Positions 23,707 to 34,824 of a stretch of DNA of 64,000 nt are shown here, piece after piece. Source of the stretch: Verpa conica (lineage: Eukaryota; Ascomycota; Pezizomycetes; Pezizales; Morchellaceae); contig JAUFSD010000001.1 in the NCBI GenBank assembly GCA_033030425.1, forward strand, positions 1,302,001-1,366,000, given 5' to 3'. The position numbers and the translations under genes are program-made. The notes below the pieces were generated by a model. It did no database searches, was not told where the DNA came from, and worked only from the letters and a program-made list of their open reading frames with translations. Every line of letters starts with the position of its first letter. Within the stretch, counting starts at the first letter, position 1.

Positions 23707-24892
23707 TTAATACCCCCTCCTAATACCCATATCCTTCATCTTCTGACAATTTGGCAAATGCATAGAATTTGCCTTCTTCATCCTCTCCTCGTCGACAAAT
23801 ATCCACCCCATCGCCGCATTCCTCTCATTCATCTGGATCTCCTGCTCCCTAGCGCAATTGTAGTTCAGGTCATTAACAATCCGAGTCTCGGCACGTTTAT
23901 CGAGCTTTGAGATCTCGCTCTTTTTAAGATCTTTCAGCTCAGCAGGGTTCACCCAGAATGGTATTTTATAGTGTGGTGTTTCTCGTTGTACTGTGAATGG
24001 ATGCACCCGCTCAACCCTGAAAGATGGACCACGGAGACCTTCCCTGCCATCACCGGTAAACAGTGAACCGATAAGCGGAAGGATGAAGAAAATGATGAGT
24101 GGTAGTAACTGTATAAATATCTTCCCCATACTCGCTGGCGTTGCGGGTTCCTGGGCCCCATCATTCTGTGTAGGTCGCCTCCGTTGTTGTCGCCCCATAT
24201 GGTGGATTCGAATTCCCGGTCCCCCAAATGTAGTAAACCCGCCCGTCGCGCCTTCGCCAAACATCGCTGCTCCTGGGCCCATTCCACCGAAAAACATATT
24301 GAAAAGATCCTCAGGCGATATTTCACCCTCGAACATGGGGCCGCCTCGGCCACCCCCACCTTGCGCGAAGCCGAAGGGAGAGCCACCGCCGAAGCCACGA
24401 GGGACACCATCGGAGCCACCACGGGTATCAGGGTCGCCACCGTGACGGTCAAATGCGGCGCGTTTATCGTTATCGGAGAGGACTTGGAAAGCGCGGGAGA
24501 TGACTACGTTATGTGTTAGCTAGTGGGATCATCGTAAGGGGGTGGGGGTTGACTCCGGGCTTAAGCTTGGATATCGAAGCCAAGCCCAGAGACAAACAGA
24601 GATTATAGAGAAGCTTTTACGCACGTTTAAAGGCTTCATCTGCGCCAGGAGCACCGTTCTTATCTGGGTGCATTACCAACGCTAGCTTCCTGTACGCTTT
24701 CTTTATCTCCCCCTCTGTCGCTTCTACCTTGATGTCGAGGATCTCATAGTACGCTGTTGGCTTACATCTCCTGACTTTATCGACCGCGGCTTTCTGCTCG
24801 GGCGTGTAGTCGCGCCCCTGTCGGCCCTGATTGTGTTCACGAGATTTTGCCGAGCCATTGTTGGGGTTTGGTTGAGCTCCCGATGAGGACAT
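23707..24892 (-). CDS. HLJ1: ER membrane J-protein, DNAJB12/DNAJB14 (HLJ1-like) type with DUF1977
   Basis: Hsp40 co-chaperone anchored in the ER membrane, recruiting Hsp70 for ER-associated degradation. Exons 24892-24625 and 24503-23707 give 354 residues. The J domain (about residues 45-110) has [40 protein letters not shown] with the invariant HPD, and [20 protein letters not shown]. It is followed by a Gly/Phe-rich linker, [17 protein letters not shown], one strongly hydrophobic transmembrane segment (about residues 210-232) and the lumenal DUF1977 region ([32 protein letters not shown]). The J domain precedes the single membrane segment, as in DNAJB12. The symbol follows the yeast functional counterpart; orthology to HLJ1 itself is not certain. 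Confidence 0.88.
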
Positions 24893-25230
24893 CGTGGATG
24901 GTTGTGTGAAGAGAAGGAAGGGAGAACAGGAGCGTTACGTGAGAGGAGAGAAGTGTTACAAGAGTAAGGATTCTATAAGTAGAACAGGATATGAGATCTA
25001 ATAAGAAAAGAAAAGAAAAGAAGTGTAAGTGTAAGTGTATGTGGATGTGGATGTGTATGGAGGGGAGATGTCTTCGTGTATGGTATGGGATGGGATGAGG
25101 TGTGATTATCTGGTCTCTTTTCGATCTTGACGGAAAATGTTTGAATCCCTACACAGCCCGTGCACGCTGCCTTGGCACTGAAATTTCAACATCTGCAGCC
25201 AACCATCCTCGAAAACCGTTAACTGAGGAT
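24893..25230. promoter_or_regulatory. divergent promoter region with short tandem repeats
   Basis: It separates the divergent J-protein gene and ESF2. It contains (GAAAA)n around 25005-25022 and GTAAGTGTAAGTGTATGTGG-type repeats around 25023-25060. A shared promoter is inferred from layout. Confidence 0.45.
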
Positions 25231-26392
25231 ATGTCAACAACAAACAAGGACGAGAAGAAGCGGGATTGGCTGGGTGTAGAGGACAGCGAAGTTGAGGACA
25301 ATGGTGCTAGTTCAGATCTAGAGGAGGAGAGCCGAGTGAAGGGAATCTCAAAGCGATCAACCAAACGACGGAAGGTTGATCATACTTCTTCAGCAAGCGA
25401 GGATGAAGAGGATGAAGAACAGGCACAAGATGAAGATGATGGTGGGGAAGGGGGGGTGGAGGGGGGTAGAGGGGTAGAAGAGGCCTCGAAAGATAAAAAG
25501 AGAAATGGAAAGAACAAGGAGGACAATGATGACGAGTTACTATTCACAAACCCGGACAAGCTCAAACCACTCACCCAAGAAGAACTCACAGCCTCGAAAG
25601 CAGCGACAAGTAAAACCGGTGTAATATACCTTTCGAGGATCCCCGTGAGCTGCCCCTCTACAATTACCCTTCCGTTCTCAGTGTTTCTCTAGTGCTTCCA
25701 GTGTCTCCAATGAGGATAATCTACTAACATATCCATAGCCATTTATGAAACCCATGAAAGTTAAGCAACTTCTCTCCCGCTTCGGCGAAATTAATCGCAT
25801 CTTCCTTGCCCCCGAAGACCCCAAAGCCTACGCCCGCCGCGTTCGTTTTGGCGGCAACAAGAAGCGCAATTTTGAAGAAGGTTGGGTAGAGTTCATTAGC
25901 AAGAAGGATGCAAAGCTAGTCGCTGAAACACTGAATACCACCACTATCGGTTTGTAGCCTCCATTTGCTATGATAGTAGTAGGCTGACTAGTATGGGATA
26001 TAGGTGGTAAAAAGGGCTCCTACTATCACGACGACGTCTGGAACTTAAAATATCTCCCAAAGTTCAAGTGGCACCACCTCCAGGCCCAAATTGCCTATGA
26101 GAACGCATCCCGCCAGGCAAAAATGCGTGCTGAGATCGCGCAGGCAACTCGTGAAAATAAAACTTACATTAGAAATGTCGAGAGGGCAAAGATGGTCAAG
26201 AACATGGAAGCTTCTACGGAATCTAAAAAGAAAAATATTAGAAGGAAAGGCGGTGAGGGAGTTAGTGGTGATGGAGAGAAGAAGGTGGAAGTGCGTAGGC
26301 AGTTTAGACAGAATAAGACAAAGGGAAGCGCAGATACAGGGAGGGGGGAGACGAGTGAAGGGATTAAAAGACTACTTAGTAAAGTTTTTTAG
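25231..26392 (+). CDS. ESF2: pre-rRNA processing factor Esf2/ABT1 (RRM protein)
   Basis: Nucleolar protein of the small-subunit processome that stimulates the Dbp8 helicase. Exons 25231-25644, 25739-25949 and 26004-26392 give 337 residues. A long acidic N-terminus with a basic nuclear-localisation patch (KRSTKRRKVD) precedes the atypical RRM: GVIYLSRIPPFMKPMKVKQL, LSRFGEINRIFLAPEDPKAY, ARRVRFGGNKKRNFEEGWVE and TIGGKKGSYYHDDVWNLKYL, followed by PKFKWHHLQAQIAYENASRQ and a basic tail. The match to Esf2 is continuous across both introns, which fixes the splice sites. The first in-frame ATG after the upstream region is at 25231. It is functionally close to UTP25 in this window, though not adjacent. 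Confidence 0.94.
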
Positions 26393-27402
26393 ACCAGTTA
26401 TTTTAGTCTAAATGTCAGAATTTTCCATTACTCTGTGATTTAGTATTTATGATCCCTCTACGGAGGCCTATAACGGACAATCCGCCACGCAACGAAAAAT
26501 GCGAAAATTGAAAATTGAAAATTGAAAATTGAAAATATGAAAATATGAAAATATGAAATTAGCAAGTTTAGTGTAAAATAAAGTGGCAAAATAAAATAAA
26601 TAAATGGCTAGGTGGCTACTATAGCTGTATACTACTTATGGTATAAGAGCTCTAGTAGTGAGAAGTACAAAGAAAATTTAATTATTCTATTCTCTATTTA
26701 TTTTCTATTATATCTATAGGCATTGCTCACTTTTAAATCAGGATCCTAGAGAAAACCCATATTCCTGTAAAGAGACTAGGTAAGCTTAAAGAGGTACTTA
26801 AATATACTAGATATTGACCCCTCAGTGATTTACAAGAAACATTAATTATATATAGGACTACACAGAAACTGAGAGAGGCTTATAGATTTATATGATGTTT
26901 TTATTTCTTATTTTCTTATTTTCTATTTTTATTTTCAAACTTTCAAATTTCCACTTTTTTTATACCTATACAGTATTGTGCAGCATCTCAATTAAACCTA
27001 GCTGGGTTTTATGTATTTACCTCTAGCTCTACTTGTAGTTACTTTCCATCAAAGAGTCTATAGTGTGACGGCGGGTCTTTGCACATGCCTAGGTGATACA
27101 GAGAACGGTAACAATAGGTTTTTATTAGAGTTTTAGCGGAACTCTAGGAGAACAACAAGGACTTGGACGGCAATGGTGTTTGTATGATAAAAGTCTTAGA
27201 TGTAACATATCCAAAAAGAAAATACTAAATTTCTTAACCAAGGACTCAGGAAACAAAGAGATTGCGTAACGAAAGAAAATTCTGCACAAAGCGGGATAAA
27301 GTACTGCTTATATGCCAAAATCTCCCGAACTACCGGCCTCAATTTTCCTTCCACATTACCCAAAATTACAGCTAAAATTTACAAATTCTCTAGATATACT
27401 AT
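26393..27402. other. AT-rich intergenic region with simple repeats
   Basis: Runs of GAAAATT and GAAAATAT at about 26510-26556. The rest is AT- and TA-rich with no open frame or RNA gene recognised, consistent with old RIP-affected DNA at the edge of the transposon island. Confidence 0.6.
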
Positions 27403-27404
27403 TA

Positions 27405-27678
27405 GTGTTCATTTTGGAGCGATTCGGGGCAGTTCCTAGACTAATAAACCCGCTCCGGCCTGGGTTTGGGGCTTGATTTTTGGTGAAGGAACCGCTCCAA
27501 TGGGGAGATAACTGGTGGGACTCTGTTGGAACCACTACAGTTAATTAGATTAAATTTTAGTTAATGGGAGATTTTTAAAGAACAAACTCGACCCGGCCGG
27601 GGAATGGGGCGGTTTGGGGCGGTTTCTTGACGCGGTTCCCCAAAGAGTCTGGGGGACCAAATCCCCCATAATAAACAC
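27405..27678. mobile_element. MITE copy 1 (TA target site, GTGTT termini), RIP-like mutated
   Basis: 274 bp flanked by TA on both sides. The ends are inverted: GTGTTCATTTTGG at the left and the complement of GTGTTTATTATGGGGG at the right. It has no coding capacity. The same element, in the same orientation, is at 32317-32589. TA duplication and GTGTT ends suggest mobilisation by a Tc1/mariner-like transposase. Relative to copy 2, this copy shows many C-to-T and G-to-A changes. Confidence 0.8.
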
Positions 27679-27970
27679 TATATACTATATTCTTTCTCCA
27701 AGTTACTTCCCCATACTAATCCAGTACTAAAGGTACAAAAGCTCTTTTAAAGCCTTTCGGACGTTCTACTTTCAAGAAGAGAAGTAGGGGAGACAGCGTA
27801 GGCTACAAAACACAACTAACTTAAGAGCACGGTGACTATCCGCCACACAATATACTCAGAGTATTGGAAGATATCTTGTAGGCTTTTCAGCAATCGCAAA
27901 GCAATGGGCAGCAGAGAGGCAGCAAAGAACAAAGTTTGTATTAAAACTAACTGAAGAAAGTAAAGTAAAG
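27679..27970. other. AT-rich flank of the transposon island
   Basis: No gene or repeat end recognised between the MITE and the first LTR. Confidence 0.4.
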
Positions 27971-27975
27971 TAAAC

Positions 27976-29885
27976 TGTGACGATCTAACCATCGTCATGA
28001 CTAGTCTCAAGTACCTCTCCATATAGAGACACCTAAAGATCTCCCTTGAGGGATAGGACTAGCTATCCCATTCCGGTCAATAGATATTAAGGAAAGTCAT
28101 TACTATGATAGCCCGATCCCTAAGCGAGCTGGTGAGCTCCTAGGGCGGAGCGAAGCTCACCGTCGTCGGTATGCGACAGAGACCAGGGTAATGCGTCTGT
28201 AGCTTATAGCTACGGGAGATACTAGTGCAATGAGACTGAAGCAGTTGCCTCCATGAACAGAGTTAAGCTCCTGTTCCTCTAGGAGGAATAACAACGGCTT
28301 CACTGATGGCCAACCTTATGGGAGGCCGAGAGCCGTGAGACAAGAGCAAAGCTACGCTTAGTAGTTAGGGCCGCCAGCAAAATTAATAATTAACCTGGCG
28401 GCGTCACAAATCGAACCATACGGGGCTATGCCTTGTGCTTCGCCCTAAGGTTCTTATGGATCAAGATTACCTCTCCGCCACGTCCCCAGGTTGGACTAGG
28501 AACGTGGGAAAGGAATCTAAGCAATGGCAGGAATCACCAGTGGGTTACCCTACCTAGGGAACTCTGTGTTTTCTAACACCCACGAGGCGCCTCACTGTGC
28601 CACCCGCCGTGTGGCGGGGCGGTTGGGATGGTATGGTAAAGCCTAGGCAACGGGACGGTGACAGCGACTAAGACGGCGACAATGAACGGTGTTATGGCAA
28701 AAGATATTACAAGTGAAAAACTCTGTAATATTTCTTTACTAGACAATATAAACAAGACGTTGCGTGCCTAAAAAAATCCTCGGGGCGAGGCCCCTCCTTA
28801 TATGTTTCCCCTATTTCTTCCCTTCTTCTCTGCTTCCAAAATAACCTTAACGCCAAAGAAAACTTTTTCACTCCAACTAAATTTCCCCCACTGTTTCTGT
28901 TGGATATGTCATATCCAACAGAAAGGTATCTTTCCCATACAAACCGCATACAAAGTGTACAAAGAACTCCTGTCATACGATAACGTTACGTAAATTCCGA
29001 AACTACCACGAGGGGCCGTCGGCCCGGAGAACCTTATTGCCAAAGACACAAACCCCCATCAACCTCGCGTGCGCGGATACGAGCCTTCCTGCGCCCATTA
29101 TTCCCTTTCCGTTAAATTGCTCACAATGCGCGCATTCAATCGACTCGATCGCCGAGTGGGGGCGAGGTCGAAGGTGACTCTCTTACTGGGGTGTGGTCCG
29201 GTTTTGGTCTTGTTTCGTGCGACGGTGGCGTTGGTATCCTCGGAGCTGCCCGCGACACGCCGTTTGCAGAGGGGGCCCCCCTGAGTTGCAGATTCCCTAA
29301 CAAAAAGACAAGTTTTGGACCCCAAAAATAACCCCAAAACCGTCAGGAAAATTCGTCCAACCAAACCAAACTCGGAGGGTATATGGGGGACAGTGCTGCA
29401 AATCCATAGGTGCAATCGGATTTGAAATCAGACCATTATAGCAAAAGTTACAGAGTTTTTAGTAACCGACGCTTTTTAGTCGCTAGTCTATCAACCCCAC
29501 TAGTTCTTAGGGGCGCTCTAGACTCAGTTGATTTCCAAGCACGGAGGAATTGTTCCCCGCTCCTTGGCAGCCTGCTCGCAATCAAATTCATAGCTTAAAC
29601 CCGACCTTCTCCCAGGACAACCATTCTTGCTAGTCAACGAACAACAGTTGTTCAGAGACCCTCATACTCTTCGCTAAAGACGTTTGTCTTCCCCTGGGAA
29701 GCAGAGCCTTTTAAAGTCTTTAGTTTACAACCCTTAAAAATCCTTATACCTGTATAGCCTAGGGACTGTCGACCTTCCGTGTTAACGAGCGGTTCTAAGC
29801 CTCGCTGCTGAAGCTTCTCGTCAGAAAGGGAGGTTGTTGGTTTTTTTTGGTACGGCAGTACTCCCCTGGGAGTGCCCCTGTTACA
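27976..29885 (-). mobile_element. solo LTR A1 (1,257-bp family), interrupted by a younger LTR
   Basis: Read on the minus strand, it starts TGTAACAGGGGC and ends GATCGTCACA, i.e. TG...CA with TGTAAC/GTCACA inverted tips. It is flanked by the perfect 5-bp duplication TAAAC (27971-27975 and 29886-29890). Removing the nested 648-bp LTR plus one CGCCG copy leaves 1,257 bp, identical in length to copy A2. No internal retrotransposon sequence lies next to it, so it is a solo LTR made by recombination. Confidence 0.85.
28610..29257 (-). mobile_element. 648-bp solo LTR nested in A1
   Basis: It begins (minus strand) TGTCGCGGGCAGCTCCGAGG and ends CGCCCCGCCACA, bounded by the perfect duplication CGCCG (28605-28609 and 29258-29262). 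A TATAAGG box lies at 28797-28803 (minus), followed by a GGGGCCTCGCCCC palindrome and ACGCAA. Its first about 150 nt continue an open frame ending in KRVTFDLAPTRRSSRLNAR and a stop, probably the C-terminus of a retrotransposon polyprotein that runs into its 3' LTR. Confidence 0.85.
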
Positions 29886-29890
29886 TAAAC

Positions 29891-30580
29891 TTGTATATTG
29901 TTTCCCATCTAGCCCCAAGGGCCACTAGGTAAGCCACTAAGTGGCACAAACTAACTAACTAACTATCGGTATCAAGTACCAACGACAATGAGTAGACAAG
30001 AATCTATGAACTAAACGCATAGAGGAACTTCAACAAAGAACGTAATACATAGAACTAACTAAGCAACACCAAAGAAAAATCATGTAGTAAATCAAGTATA
30101 AACCCATCCCAACTCTCCTAGCACCAATCCACCGATTCAATAACATAGTAACAAGAGAGGCTGATTCCTGGCGTATAATCCAGTCCAATCATCCTATAGT
30201 TCGAGACTATAATTATCCTAGGGGAGTTCCAGTACCAAGAAAAATATTCTACCCCACCAAAGCGGACACGGTTACATAATTTGGTGGAAGAAGTAGAAGC
30301 AAAAGTGTGAAGAAGGTTAAAGGCTCAGACAGAGCTGAAGTATGGTAATATAAAGTATGAGGCCAATGTCATTTGGTATGCCGTTGAGGTGAAGGGGTTG
30401 GTGATCTCAGATGTCAACCAACTATTAAGGAAAGCACTTTCTCCGGTCGGGAAAAGTGTTTATGTAGGATAAAGAACCTGAAGAATCGAGTCTGCCTGGT
30501 CTGGTAAAATAAAGTGTTGTTGAGGGAGACTGCCCGCTCACTAGTAGTGGGGAGATTGGTTTTCGGGTGAGATACCTCCA
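29891..30580. other. spacer between inverted LTR copies A1 and A2
   Basis: 690 bp of unassigned sequence. A 50-codon stretch on the plus strand (about 30320-30470, with ELKYGNIKYEANVIWYAVEV) has no stop and a coding-like composition but matches nothing I recognise. It may be a fragment of a retrotransposon interior. The sequence is bounded by opposite-facing LTRs. Confidence 0.35.
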
Positions 30581-31837
30581 TGTAACGAGGGCACTCCCAG
30601 GGGAGTACTGCCGTACCAAAAAAAACCAACAACCTTCCTTTCTGACGAGAAGCTTCAGCAGCGAGGCTTAGAACCGCTCGTCAACACGGAAGGTCGACAG
30701 TCCCTAGGCTATACAGGTATAAGGATTTTTAAGGGTTGCAAACTAAAGACTTTAAAAGGCTCTGCTTCCCAGGGGAAGACAAACGTCTTTAGCGAAGAGT
30801 ATGAGGGTCTCTGAACAACTGTTGTTCGTTGACTAGCAAGAATGGTTGTCCTGGGAGAAGGTCGGGTTTAAGCTATGAATTTGATTGCGAGCAGGCTGCC
30901 AAGGAGCGGGGAACAATTCCTCCGTGCTTGGAAATCAACTGAGTCTAGAGCGCCCCTAAGAACTAGTGGGGTTGATAGACTAGCGACTAAAAAGCGTCGG
31001 TTACTAAAAACTCTGTAACTTTTGCTATAATGGTCTGATTTCAAATCCGATTGCACCTATGGATTTGCAGCACTGTCCCCCATATACCCTCCGAGTTTGG
31101 TTTGGTTGGACGAATTTTCCTGACGGTTTTGGGGTTATTTTTGGGGTCCAAAACTTGTCTTTTTGTTAGGGAATCTGCAACTCAGGGGGGCCCCCTCTGC
31201 AAACGGCGGGTGGCACAGTGAGGCGCCTCGTGGGTGTTAGAAAACACAGAGTTCCCTAGGTAGGGTAACCCACTGGTGATTCCTGCCATTGCTTAGATTC
31301 CTTTCCCACGTTCCTAGTCCAACCTGGGGACGTGGCGGAGAGGTAATCTTGATCCATAAGAACCTTAGGGCGAAGCACAAGGCATAGCTCCGTATGGTTC
31401 GATTTGTGACGCCGCCAGGTTAATTATTAATTTTGCTGGCGGCCCTAACTACTAAGCGTAGCTTTGCTCTTGTCTCACGGCTCTCGGTCTCCCATAAGGT
31501 TGGCCATCAGCGAAGCTGTTGTTATTTCTCCTAGAGGAATAGGAGCTTAACTCTGTTCATGGAGGCAACTGCTTCAGTCTTATTGCACTAGTATCTCCCG
31601 TAGCTAAAGGCTACAGATGCATTACTCTGGTCTCTGTCGCATACCGGCGGCGGTGAGCTTCGCTCCGCCCTAGGAGCTCGCCAGCTCGCTTAGGAATCGG
31701 GCTATCATAGTAATGACTCTCCTTAGTATCTATTGACCGGAATAGAGTAGCTAGTCCTATCCCTCAAGGGAGATCCTTAGGTGTCTCTATATGGAGAGGT
31801 ACTTAAGACTCGTCATGACGATGGTTATATCGACACA
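30581..31837 (+). mobile_element. LTR A2 (1,257-bp family), uninterrupted copy
   Basis: It starts TGTAACGAGGGCACTCCC and ends TATCGACACA. It aligns over its full length with A1 (opposite strand) and A3 (same strand). This is the only uninterrupted copy and defines the 1,257-bp length. Flanks are CTCCA and CCAGT, so no target-site duplication is present, suggesting recombination with another copy. It contains a strong hairpin, GCCGCCAG...CTGGCGGC, at about 31409-31443. Confidence 0.8.
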
Positions 31838-32316
31838 CCAGTATCATAATGAGTTGTCGCGGACAGTTTCAGAGATACTGGAGAAACGTATAGAACGATT
31901 GATTTCAAACTGGACCGGCACCTGCAGAAGCGGGTTACCTTTAACACTGCCCCCACGAGAAGATCGAGTCGATTGCGTGCGCGGTAACACAGTCCGTTTA
32001 CAAAGGAGTCCCGAAAGAGGTTCTTTAGGCCCACACCGTCACACGGGACGTTGATGGGAGGCCGGATTTTGGGGGTTAAGCTTTTTTAGGGTTTGTGCAT
32101 ATGTCGAAAGAAACAGAATGAGGATAGGACGTCCGAAACGTCCCGAAGAGGCATTTGTATCTTTAGTATGGGGTTAGTATGGGAAAGTGACTTAGGGGAA
32201 GGATATGGCATATTCAAGGGGATTTGTAATTATTGAAGCGGCTTTAGGTAACGTGGGTAGGGGAACAAGGCTTGGAGGGTTGGGGCTTTTGGTATATAAG
32301 CGGGGCTTCACCCCTA

Positions 32317-32589
32317 GTGTTTGTCTTGGGGCGATTTGGGGCGGTTTCTAGGCTAATGGACCCGCCCCGGCTTGGGTTTGGGGCCTGATTTTTGGTGAAG
32401 GAACCGCCCCAATGGGGAGATAACTGGTGGAGCCCCGTTGGGGCCACTGCAGTTAATTAGGTTAAATTTCGGTTAATGGGAATTTTTAAAGGGCAAACCC
32501 GACCCGGCCGGGGAATGGGGCGGTTCAGGGCGGTTTCTTGGCGCGGTTCCCTGAAGAGTTTGGGGAACCGAATCCCCCGTGATGAACAC
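32317..32589. mobile_element. MITE copy 2 (TA target site), inside an LTR promoter
   Basis: 273 bp flanked by TA, with termini GTGTTTGTCTTGGGG and the complement of GTGTTCATCACGGGGG. It is inserted just after the TATA box and GC palindrome of the host LTR, between those and the ACGCAA motif. It is GC-rich and less mutated than copy 1. It carries no open reading frame of note. Confidence 0.82.
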
Positions 32590-33032
32590 TATTCACCCCG
32601 CTTCGTGGAGGACTTTCTTTTGTTACGCAATTTCTTGTTTCCTAAGTTTTTCTATTAAGAATTCCATTGCCTTCTTGGATCTTTTTTATATCCAAGGATT
32701 TCTTTCACGGAATAAGCGGGACGCCAGGGTGAGTCTTGTTGTGACTCATGCGAGGAGGGAGGTAGGGTAACAGGTGTCGAGGGTGAGGACAAAGGCATTG
32801 TACAAGCGGAGATTTTATGTATCAATAGGGAGCGTCGCTCCCTCTCTGTAATAGTTTTTCTTTCTCTTTTCTTTACGCAACATTTTTTCAGTTAGAACCA
32901 ATACAAACTTCTTTCTTCGCTGCCTCTCTGCTGCTACATCGCTTCGCGATCGCTGAACCCACTTTTTACTCCACAAACCCTTGGTATTTTGCTTGTAACG
33001 GATAGTTACCATGCCATTGAGTTAGTTGTATC

Positions 33033-34652
33033 TGTAACGGGGGCACTCCCAGGGGAGTACTGCCGTACCAAAAAAACCAACAACCTCCCTTTCTGACGAG
33101 AAGCTTCAGCAGCGAGGCTTAGAACCGCTCGTCAACACGGAAGGTCGACAGTCCCTAGGCAAAAACAGGAATAAGGATTTAATGGATAGATAACTAAAGA
33201 CTTTAAAAGGCTCTGCTTCCCAGGGGAAGACAAACGTCTTTAGCAAAGAGTATGAGGGTCTCTGAACAACGGTTGTTCGTTGACTAGCAAGAATGATTGT
33301 CCTGGGGGAAGGACGGGTTTAAGCTATGATTTTGATTGCGAGCAGGCTGCCAAGGAGTGGGGGAACAATTCCTCCGCGCTTGGAAATCAACTGAGTCTAG
33401 AGCGCCCCTAAGAATTAGCGGGGTCGATAGACTAGCGACTAAAAAGCGTTGGTTACTAAAAGCTCTGTAACTATTGCTAAAATGGTCCGATTTCAAATCC
33501 GATTGCACCTATGGATTCGCAGCACTGTCCCCCATATACCCTCCGAGTTTGGTTCGGTTGGACGAATTTTCCTGACGGTTTTGGGGTTATTTTTGGGGTC
33601 CAACTTGTCTTTTTGTTAGGGAATCAGCAACTCAGGGGGGGCCCCCTCTGCAAACGGCGGGTGGCACAGTGGGGCGCCGCGGGGGTGTTAGAAACACAGA
33701 GTCCCCTAGGTAGGGTAACCCACTGGTGATTCCTGCCGTTGCTTAGATTCCTTTCCCACGTTCCTAGTCCAACCTGGGGTCGTGGCGGAGAGGTAATCTT
33801 GATCCATAAGGACCTTAGGGCGACGCACAAGGCCTATGTCAAGAACACCCATTTCCTAGTCTGCCTTGTCTATCTCCTTGTTTCATGTATCGTTTCATAT
33901 TTCGTAGGATTCCTGTTATCATTGGTCATGTAAGAAAGTACGCCTCGCTGGACGAGACGTCTATAGTTTCATGTAGAGGGAGGTCGCTCCTTCAGTTTCA
34001 TATTGTCTCATTGTTGATCTCCGCGTCCCTCCAGAAAGGGTATAAAAGGGACGCATCTCTGTCAGTTAGTTAGTTCTTCACGCAACAACTTATATTGTTA
34101 CCATACCTACCTTGTCCTTGAGTTCCTGGTCTCTCGATACCAGCCTTGCCTTGTGATTATCGCCTGCTGTTCCCCAATAGGTGATCGGTTTTTACAGCCT
34201 AGCCCCCAATGGTTCGATTTGTGACGCCGCCAGGTTAATTACTATTTTTGCTGGCGGCCCTAACTACTAAGCATAGCTTTGCTCTTATCTCACAGCTCTC
34301 GACCACCCATAAGATTGGTCATCAGCGAAGCCGTTGTTATTCCTCCTAGAGAAACAGGAGCTTAACTCTGTTCATGGAGGCAACTGCTTCAGTCTCATTG
34401 CACTAGTATCTCCCATAGCTATACGCTATAGACGCATTACTCTGGTCTCTGTCGCATACCGACGACGGTGAGCTTCGCTCCGTTCTGGGAGCTCGCCAGC
34501 TCGCTTAGGGGTCGGGCTATCATAGTAATGACTTTCCTTAGTATCTATTGACCGGAATGGGATAGCTAGTCCTATGCCTCAAGGGAGATCCTTAGGTGTC
34601 TCTATATGGAGAGGTACTTGAGACTAGTCATGTCGATGGTTAAATCGTCACA
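33033..34652 (+). mobile_element. solo LTR A3 (1,257-bp family) nested in the composite LTR
   Basis: It starts TGTAACGGGGGCACTCCC and ends AAATCGTCACA, with a perfect GTATC duplication at 33028-33032 and 34653-34657. Without the inner 360-bp LTR and one GCCTA copy it is 1,255 bp, matching A1 and A2. No retrotransposon body is attached, so it is a solo LTR. Confidence 0.87.
33837..34196 (+). mobile_element. 360-bp solo LTR nested in A3 (youngest layer)
   Basis: TGTCAAGAACACCC...GGTTTTTACA, flanked by the perfect duplication GCCTA (33832-33836 and 34197-34201). A TATAAAAG box is at 34041-34048 with ACGCAA 40 nt further on (34080-34085). The empty site is visible as the corresponding uninterrupted sequence in A1 and A2. 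It is unrelated in most of its sequence to the 1,257-bp family. Confidence 0.88.
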
Positions 34653-34824
34653 GTATCCTGTGGTTACGCTGCCCCTACGCTGTTCCCTTGAAAATTTCAC
34701 CAAAGAATCATTGTCACTGTCCAAGTTCTCGCCGTTACCCCTTTGCTCCATTGAAAACACAACCGAAGTCTCCGCCGGACCCCGTCATCTAGGCACTCCC
34801 CCTAAGCACCGGCGTTACATGAGT

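Larger units (their letters stand above)
31855..34819 (+). mobile_element. older composite LTR carrying nested MITE and LTR A3
   Basis: It starts TGTCGCGGACAGTTTC and ends CACCGGCGTTACA, with a perfect TGAGT duplication at 31850-31854 and 34820-34824. Removing A3 with its duplication (1,625 bp) and the MITE with TA (275 bp) leaves about 1,065 bp. The start encodes LQKRVTFNTAPTRRSSRLRA plus Arg and a stop, homologous to the start of the 648-bp LTR. Two promoter-like blocks (TATATAAG at 32293 and a weaker one near 32815, each followed by ACGCAA) suggest that it is either a long LTR with an internal duplication or two fused LTRs. The outer boundaries rest on the duplication. Confidence 0.6.

Noticed and set aside
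29410..29598. 62-codon frame present in A1 and A2 (and diverged in A3)
   Set aside because: Its identity between copies reflects near-identity of the LTRs; in A3 the reading frame shifts, so there is no sign of protein-level selection.
30581..34652. A2 and A3 as the two LTRs of one full-length element
   Set aside because: A3 has its own perfect GTATC duplication, A2 has none, and the sequence between them is other LTR material, not gag-pol.
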